A stretch of DNA of 64,000 nt from Streptomyces luteolifulvus (GTDB taxonomy: Bacteria > Actinomycetota > Actinomycetes > Streptomycetales > Streptomycetaceae): NCBI RefSeq assembly GCF_008806595.1, contig NZ_VZRB01000002.1:62001-126000 (forward strand), in the 5' to 3' direction. The stretch's first letter is position 1. Each line of letters begins with the position of its first letter. Made by a program: the position numbers and the translations under genes. Below the pieces are notes generated by a model. It was not told the DNA's origin and did no database searches. It saw nothing but the letters and a program-made list of their open reading frames with translations. This document shows, one piece after another, positions 60,314-64,000 of the stretch.

Positions 60314-60714
60314 TCACGTTACGCGACGAGAGGGAGGGCGGCTACGAGAGCGGGGCTCCACGGTCGGATGCGGACCGACAGGTCCAGCGGGCCCGGTCGC
60401 TCCCGTGTCACCCTGTGGACCAGCAGGACCCGTCGCACCCTGAGATCCCGCAGGCCCGTCGCCCCGGTGTCACCCTGCGGACCGGCAGGTCCAGCAGGTC
60501 CAGCAGGTCCAGTGGCCCCAGCCTCACCAGTGGGTCCAGCGGGCCCGGCGGGCCCGGTGTCGCCCTGCGGGCCCTGAGGGCCGGGGGGACCTGGGGGGAC
60601 CCTGAGGGCCGGGAGGCCCGGGGGGACCCGGGGGCAGTCAGCCGATTTGCGTTTCCCCTCCGGGGCCATGCACGGGGGCCGGCTTGTCGCGATGGGCACC
60701 TGCGTGGAGGACAT
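60314..60714 (-). pseudogene. Frameshifted collagen-like Gly-X-Y repeat gene
   Basis: Read on the minus strand, the frame beginning [11 protein letters not shown] (start 60714 upstream) changes into Gly-X-Y repeats whose reading frame switches. Frame A gives [14 protein letters not shown] near 60640-60600, frame B gives [20 protein letters not shown] through 60455, and frame A resumes with [18 protein letters not shown] to a stop at 60314. One extra C near 60595-60600 and one missing C near 60454 explain the switches. Either the gene is broken or homopolymer errors occurred. Collagen-like proteins form triple helices at the cell surface. Confidence 0.6.
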
Positions 60715-60723
60715 TGGATCCGA

Positions 60724-60752
60724 TCAGCCGGTACCGTCCAGGTACCGGCTGA
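60724..60752 (-). terminator. Terminator hairpin downstream of the methyltransferase gene
   Basis: TCAGCCGGTACC (60724-60735) and GGTACCGGCTGA (60741-60752) form a perfect 12-bp stem with a 5-nt loop, 17 bases after the methyltransferase stop. Confidence 0.75.
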
Positions 60753-60768
60753 CTTGGTTTCACCGCCG

Positions 60769-61494
60769 TCACACCGGACGGCCCGCAACAAGCCACTTCG
60801 ACGGCAGTTCGATGCGGGCGCCGTCGGGACCGTATTCCGTGGTGGTCAGGGGCAGTTCGCCACTCGCCAGGACAGTGAGTCCCGCGGCGCGCAGATGCCG
60901 GGGGACCGCCTCGTCGGCCACCTCGCCGGGGGCGATGCCGTGCCGGAAGATCGGTGCGAGCTTGGGCGGAGGGCCGGCCGGGCCCTGCGCGAGGCCCATC
61001 AGGACGGGCTTGGCGGCCTCGGAGAGTTCGACGAGGAAGGCCCGGCCGCGCTCGCCGACCAGCGCGGCGAGCCCGTCCACGAGGGGCTGCCGGTCGTCGG
61101 GATCGGCCTGGTGCAGCACGCCCCGCATATAGACGTTGGCGTCACCGAGTTCGGCGTGCAGCGTCTGTGCCTCGCTCTTCTCGGCGGCGTCCAGCAGCCG
61201 GTAGGAGGCCTGCCCGGCGGGATCGGCCTGCCGGGCACGGTCCAGGGCGGCAGCCGCCAGGTCGGCTCCGATGACGTGCGGGAACCGGTCGGCGAGGAAG
61301 CGGGTCTGGGTGCCGTTGCCGCAGCCGAGGTCCACCAACGGCAGCCCGCGATCGGTGAGATGCGGTTCGAGCAGGGCGAGATGGAGGCCTACGGTCAGCG
61401 CCGGTTCCGCGTCCCAGAAGACCGCCCCCTGTCCGCCGGGAGCCTCGCGCCAGAAGCCCTCCCAGGCCTCGCGGTACCGACTCGTCACACTCAT
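60769..61494 (-). CDS. SAM-dependent methyltransferase
   Basis: A 241-residue methyltransferase. ATG 61494 has GGGGAG about 6 nt upstream. The SAM motifs are LPLVDLGCGNGTQTRFLADR, VIGADLAAAALDRARQ and a later LVELSEAAKPVLMGLAQGPA. The start SRYREAWEGFWREAPGGQGA resembles small-molecule methylases of the thiopurine or thiol type. The protein lacks membrane segments. The substrate is unknown; the gene is followed by a strong hairpin, so it is transcribed alone. Confidence 0.85.
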   Translation of the reverse strand: MSVTSRYREAWEGFWREAPGGQGAVFWDAEPALTVGLHLALLEPHLTDRGLPLVDLGCGNGTQTRFLADRFPHVIGADLAAAALDRARQADPAGQASYRLLDAAEKSEAQTLHAELGDANVYMRGVLHQADPDDRQPLVDGLAALVGERGRAFLVELSEAAKPVLMGLAQGPAGPPPKLAPIFRHGIAPGEVADEAVPRHLRAAGLTVLASGELPLTTTEYGPDGARIELPSKWLVAGRPV

Positions 61495-61646
61495 GCCCCA
61501 CTCCCCGGGTCGCGGCCGCCGCCCGTCGCAAGTGACGGGCCAGTACGGTGTATCGCGCCCCGGTGACGGCCACAAGCGCGCGGCGCGCACCTTCACCGCT
61601 CGTTCGCCGCGAGGACGCCGTCGTACGCCTCCCCCGCCCCATGGGC

Positions 61647-64000
61647 TCAGCGCCGCGGCAGTGTCAGTTCGAACCAGACCGTCTTGCCCGCCTTCGTACG
61701 ACTGGCCCCCCACTCGCGTGCCAGCGTGCTCACCACCCGCAGCCCACGCCCGAACTCGTCACCGGGACCGGCACTGAGCAGGGTCGGCAGATCATGGTCG
61801 TCGTCATCCACCTCGCACAACAGCGTGTCGCCGCGCACCAGCCGCAGGTCGACGGGGCGGCTGTGGGAGTGCCGTACGGCGTTGGTGACGAGTTCGCCGA
61901 CCATCAGGGCGGCGTTGTCGGCCAGCCTCGCCAGGCCCCAGTCGTGCAGTTGCTCGCGGACCGCCGCGCGGGCCCGGCCGACCTCGGTCGGATCGGGGGC
62001 CAGCCGCCACTCGGCCACGTCGTCGGGCTCGATGCCGCTCAGCCGGGCCATCAGCAGCGCCACGTCGTCCTTGCGGCCGCCGCGCGTGTTGAGGGCGCGG
62101 ATGATGGTGTCGCAGGCGTCGTCCATGGACGCGGCCGGATGGGCGGCGGACTCGCACAGCGTCGCCAGGCCCACGCCGATGTCCTCGCCGCGCACCTCCA
62201 CCAGGCCGTCGGTGCACATGACCAGCCTGTCGCCGGGTGCCACACGCACGCGTACCGACTCGAAGGGCACCCCGCCGACGCCGATGGGCGCGCCCGTGGG
62301 CAGGTCGAGCAGTTCGCTGCGACCGTCCTCGGCGCGGACCAGGACGGGCGGGATGTGGCCCGCGTTGGCGAGGTGCAGTTCACCCGCGATCGGGTCGTAC
62401 ACGGCGTACAGGCAGGTCGCCAGATAGGTGTCGCCGAGCCGCTGGGCGAGGTCGTCCAGGTTGCGCAGCAGCTGGGCGGGCGGCAGGTCGAGGGCGGCCA
62501 TGGTCTGTACGGCCGTACGCAACTGGCCCATCATCGCGGCCGAGTTGAGGCCGTGGCCCATGACGTCGCCGACGACGAGCGCCGTGCGGGCGCCGGGCAG
62601 CTTGACGGAGTCGAACCAGTCGCCGCCGACGCGGCCGAGGAGCGTGCCGGGCAGATAGCGGGTGGCGATGTCGCAGCCCGCCATCCGCGGCGGGATGTGC
62701 GGCAGCATGCTGTCCTGGAGGGTCTCGGCGACGCTCTCCTGGTAGGTGTACATGCGCGCGTTGTCGAGCACGAGGCCCACGCGGGCGGCGAGTTCGGCAC
62801 CGGTGACCCGGTCCATGTCGTTGAACTCGACGCGCTCGGGATGCCGCAGCAGGATCATGAAGCCGAGCACCACATGGCGTGCTTTCAGGGGCACGACCAG
62901 CATGGAACGGCCGGTGATGAGGGGCCTGATGTCGCGCTTGTCGAACTGCGAGGCGATGGCGTGCCCCAGCTGTTCGTCGATGCGCGGCACGAGGACCGGC
63001 TCGCCGGTGGTCATGCACTGGAAGAACGGGGTGTGCGCCGGGAACGGCATGGCCTCGCCGACCGGGATGACGTCGTCCCAGCGCCCGGGTTCGTCCGTGT
63101 GCTCCACGGCGACCCGGTGCCACATCGTGGTCGTGTCCGGTACTCCGTCCCCGAACCCCTCGCCGGCGACGACCTGTTCGCGCAGATAGGTGCCGGCGAC
63201 GTCGGTGAAGCGCGGGACGACGGCCTTGCTGACCTCGACGATGGTCTTCGCCAGATCGAGCGAGGTGCCGATGCGGCCGCTGACCTCGTTGAGGAACTCC
63301 AGGCGCTCGCGCACGGCGGTGTACTCGAGGTCCTCGCCCTCGTCGGCGAGGTCCCGCGGCATCGGCCGGCCCTCGGCCAGCGCCCGGGCGGCCCGCTCCC
63401 GGCGTGCCCTGCGCTCGGCCCGCCGGGGCACGCCCCAGTCGGGGGTGACGGGCACCCGGTCGTTCTGGCTGAACTCCAGGACCGGATAGCCGAGTTCGAG
63501 GATCTGGGCGACGATGCGCGCACTGTCCCCGACGCTCATGCTGGGCAGGATCTCGGGGAGGCGGCGGGCCAGTTCCTCGGCGCCGGGGAAGTCGGTGTGC
63601 AGCGCGAAGGCGGGCGCGATCCGCTCGAAGGCGACCTCGTCGCCGGGGTCCAGGGGGCGGATTCGCTCCGCGTCCGCGGCCAGCACCAGCAGCCGCTCCG
63701 GCCCGGGGCCCACCAGCGGGTACGCCCACCACAGGACGTCCACCCGGCCGCGTTCGGGCACGGTGAGGCGGGCGCGGCCCGCGGCCGGGTAGGACAGCCT
63801 GCCGTCGAGGGACGACTCCAGGTCCGGTCCGAGTCCGTCGTACGCCGCGTACGACCTGTACGGGTCCGCGTGGTCGGGGTCCTCGGGCAGCGCCCCCGAG
63901 ACGGGCAGCAGGTCGACGGCCGGGCGCCCGAGCGCCAATTCCTTGGCGACGCCGAACAGACGGCGTGCGCCCCGGCTCCAGTGGGACACCAGGCCGTCGC
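61647..64000 (-). CDS. PAS/GAF/SpoIIE phosphatase/HATPase multidomain regulator (5' end outside window)
   Basis: At least 784 residues. The frame is open to the right edge (DGLVSHWSRGARRLFG, a PAS domain), so GTG 63989 is probably internal. After a second PAS-like region come a GAF domain (FLNEVSGRIGTSLDLAKTIV to GFMILLRHPERVEFNDMD), a PP2C/SpoIIE phosphatase (GDWFDSVKLPGARTALVVGD, LVMCTDGLVEVRGEDIGVGL, TRGGRKDDVALLMARL) and a C-terminal HATPase_c kinase-like domain (ADNAALMVGELVTNAVRHSH, GRGLRVVSTLAREWG). Such proteins control anti-sigma-factor antagonists in Streptomyces by partner-switching. A link to the SigB-like promoters seen in this window is possible but unproven. Confidence 0.9.
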   Translation of the reverse strand, partial: DGLVSHWSRGARRLFGVAKELALGRPAVDLLPVSGALPEDPDHADPYRSYAAYDGLGPDLESSLDGRLSYPAAGRARLTVPERGRVDVLWWAYPLVGPGPERLLVLAADAERIRPLDPGDEVAFERIAPAFALHTDFPGAEELARRLPEILPSMSVGDSARIVAQILELGYPVLEFSQNDRVPVTPDWGVPRRAERRARRERAARALAEGRPMPRDLADEGEDLEYTAVRERLEFLNEVSGRIGTSLDLAKTIVEVSKAVVPRFTDVAGTYLREQVVAGEGFGDGVPDTTTMWHRVAVEHTDEPGRWDDVIPVGEAMPFPAHTPFFQCMTTGEPVLVPRIDEQLGHAIASQFDKRDIRPLITGRSMLVVPLKARHVVLGFMILLRHPERVEFNDMDRVTGAELAARVGLVLDNARMYTYQESVAETLQDSMLPHIPPRMAGCDIATRYLPGTLLGRVGGDWFDSVKLPGARTALVVGDVMGHGLNSAAMMGQLRTAVQTMAALDLPPAQLLRNLDDLAQRLGDTYLATCLYAVYDPIAGELHLANAGHIPPVLVRAEDGRSELLDLPTGAPIGVGGVPFESVRVRVAPGDRLVMCTDGLVEVRGEDIGVGLATLCESAAHPAASMDDACDTIIRALNTRGGRKDDVALLMARLSGIEPDDVAEWRLAPDPTEVGRARAAVREQLHDWGLARLADNAALMVGELVTNAVRHSHSRPVDLRLVRGDTLLCEVDDDDHDLPTLLSAGPGDEFGRGLRVVSTLAREWGASRTKAGKTVWFELTLPRR

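Noticed and set aside
60415..60577. Plus-strand Gly-Pro-rich frames as a second collagen-like protein
   Set aside because: They arise because GGCCC-type repeats read as Gly-Pro on both strands. The minus-strand versions have longer Gly-X-Y periodicity and a start region.

Overview
This window is very GC-rich, with strong third-position G/C bias, many GTG starts, leaderless-looking starts and 4-bp ATGA/GTGA overlaps. That, and the families present (DUF397, DUF5753, DUF574, the gvpOAFGYZJLSK gas-vesicle cluster, LysR/GntR/WYL regulators), point to a Streptomyces chromosome, probably an accessory-rich part rather than the central core. The first gene (YVTN beta-propeller) and the last (PAS/GAF/SpoIIE/HATPase phosphatase) run off the window.

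Layout. 1-3,750: the end of a YVTN protein, then an accessory module (small protein, DUF6879, XRE/DUF5753 regulator, two small Cys-containing proteins, DUF397 protein, one frameshifted gene) facing the 3' end of a tRNA-Leu(GAG) gene. 4,000-9,450: aldehyde dehydrogenase, GntR regulator, FabH-like ketoacyl synthase, FdhD, isochorismatase-fold hydrolase. 9,500-16,600: a tandem hairpin repeat, secreted DUF4185-like protein, BASS transporter beside a LysR regulator, acyl-CoA ligase, aldo/keto reductase and a two-domain ABM protein. 16,787-17,868: two head-to-head gene remnants, an SDR and the C-terminus of a membrane glycosyltransferase-like protein, both lacking their 5' ends. 17,900-25,600: methyltransferases, a WYL regulator with a perfect operator-like palindrome, pterin dehydratase, MmyB-type and DUF5753 XRE regulators, a DUF574 methyltransferase and an orphan NarJ-like chaperone.

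25,591-34,700: a DnaK encoded away from grpE/dnaJ, an OsmC peroxidase, a holin/phosphodiesterase membrane fusion, two metallo-beta-lactamase-fold hydrolases, a DedA protein and an aminotransferase-fold protein with no lysine anywhere. 34,787-43,315: a secreted 11-residue-repeat protein, a 44-residue membrane protein, a stress-type group (DUF2795, CBS pair, DJ-1/PfpI, DUF6158, Vms1/BaeRF) with two matching SigB-like promoters, an ABC-F protein, a PAP2/diacylglycerol kinase fusion, a methyltransferase and a 56-residue hydrophobic protein.

43,347-53,219, all on the minus strand: the ten-gene gas-vesicle operon, read from gvpO at the right to gvpK at the left. It is preceded by a tightly overlapping NDH-2 / transketolase / LigD-polymerase operon. 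53,300-64,000: holin-like membrane protein, VOC and GNAT proteins, a LapA-like protein, a four-peptidase operon (M55, M20, S9, S66) suited to breaking down D-amino-acid-containing or murein peptides, a broken collagen-like gene, a methyltransferase and the SpoIIE-type phosphatase.

No CRISPR array, rRNA, transposase or complete prophage was seen. No stretch over 300 bases is without a gene or gene remnant. All domain assignments come from reading motifs and remembered family features, with no database search.
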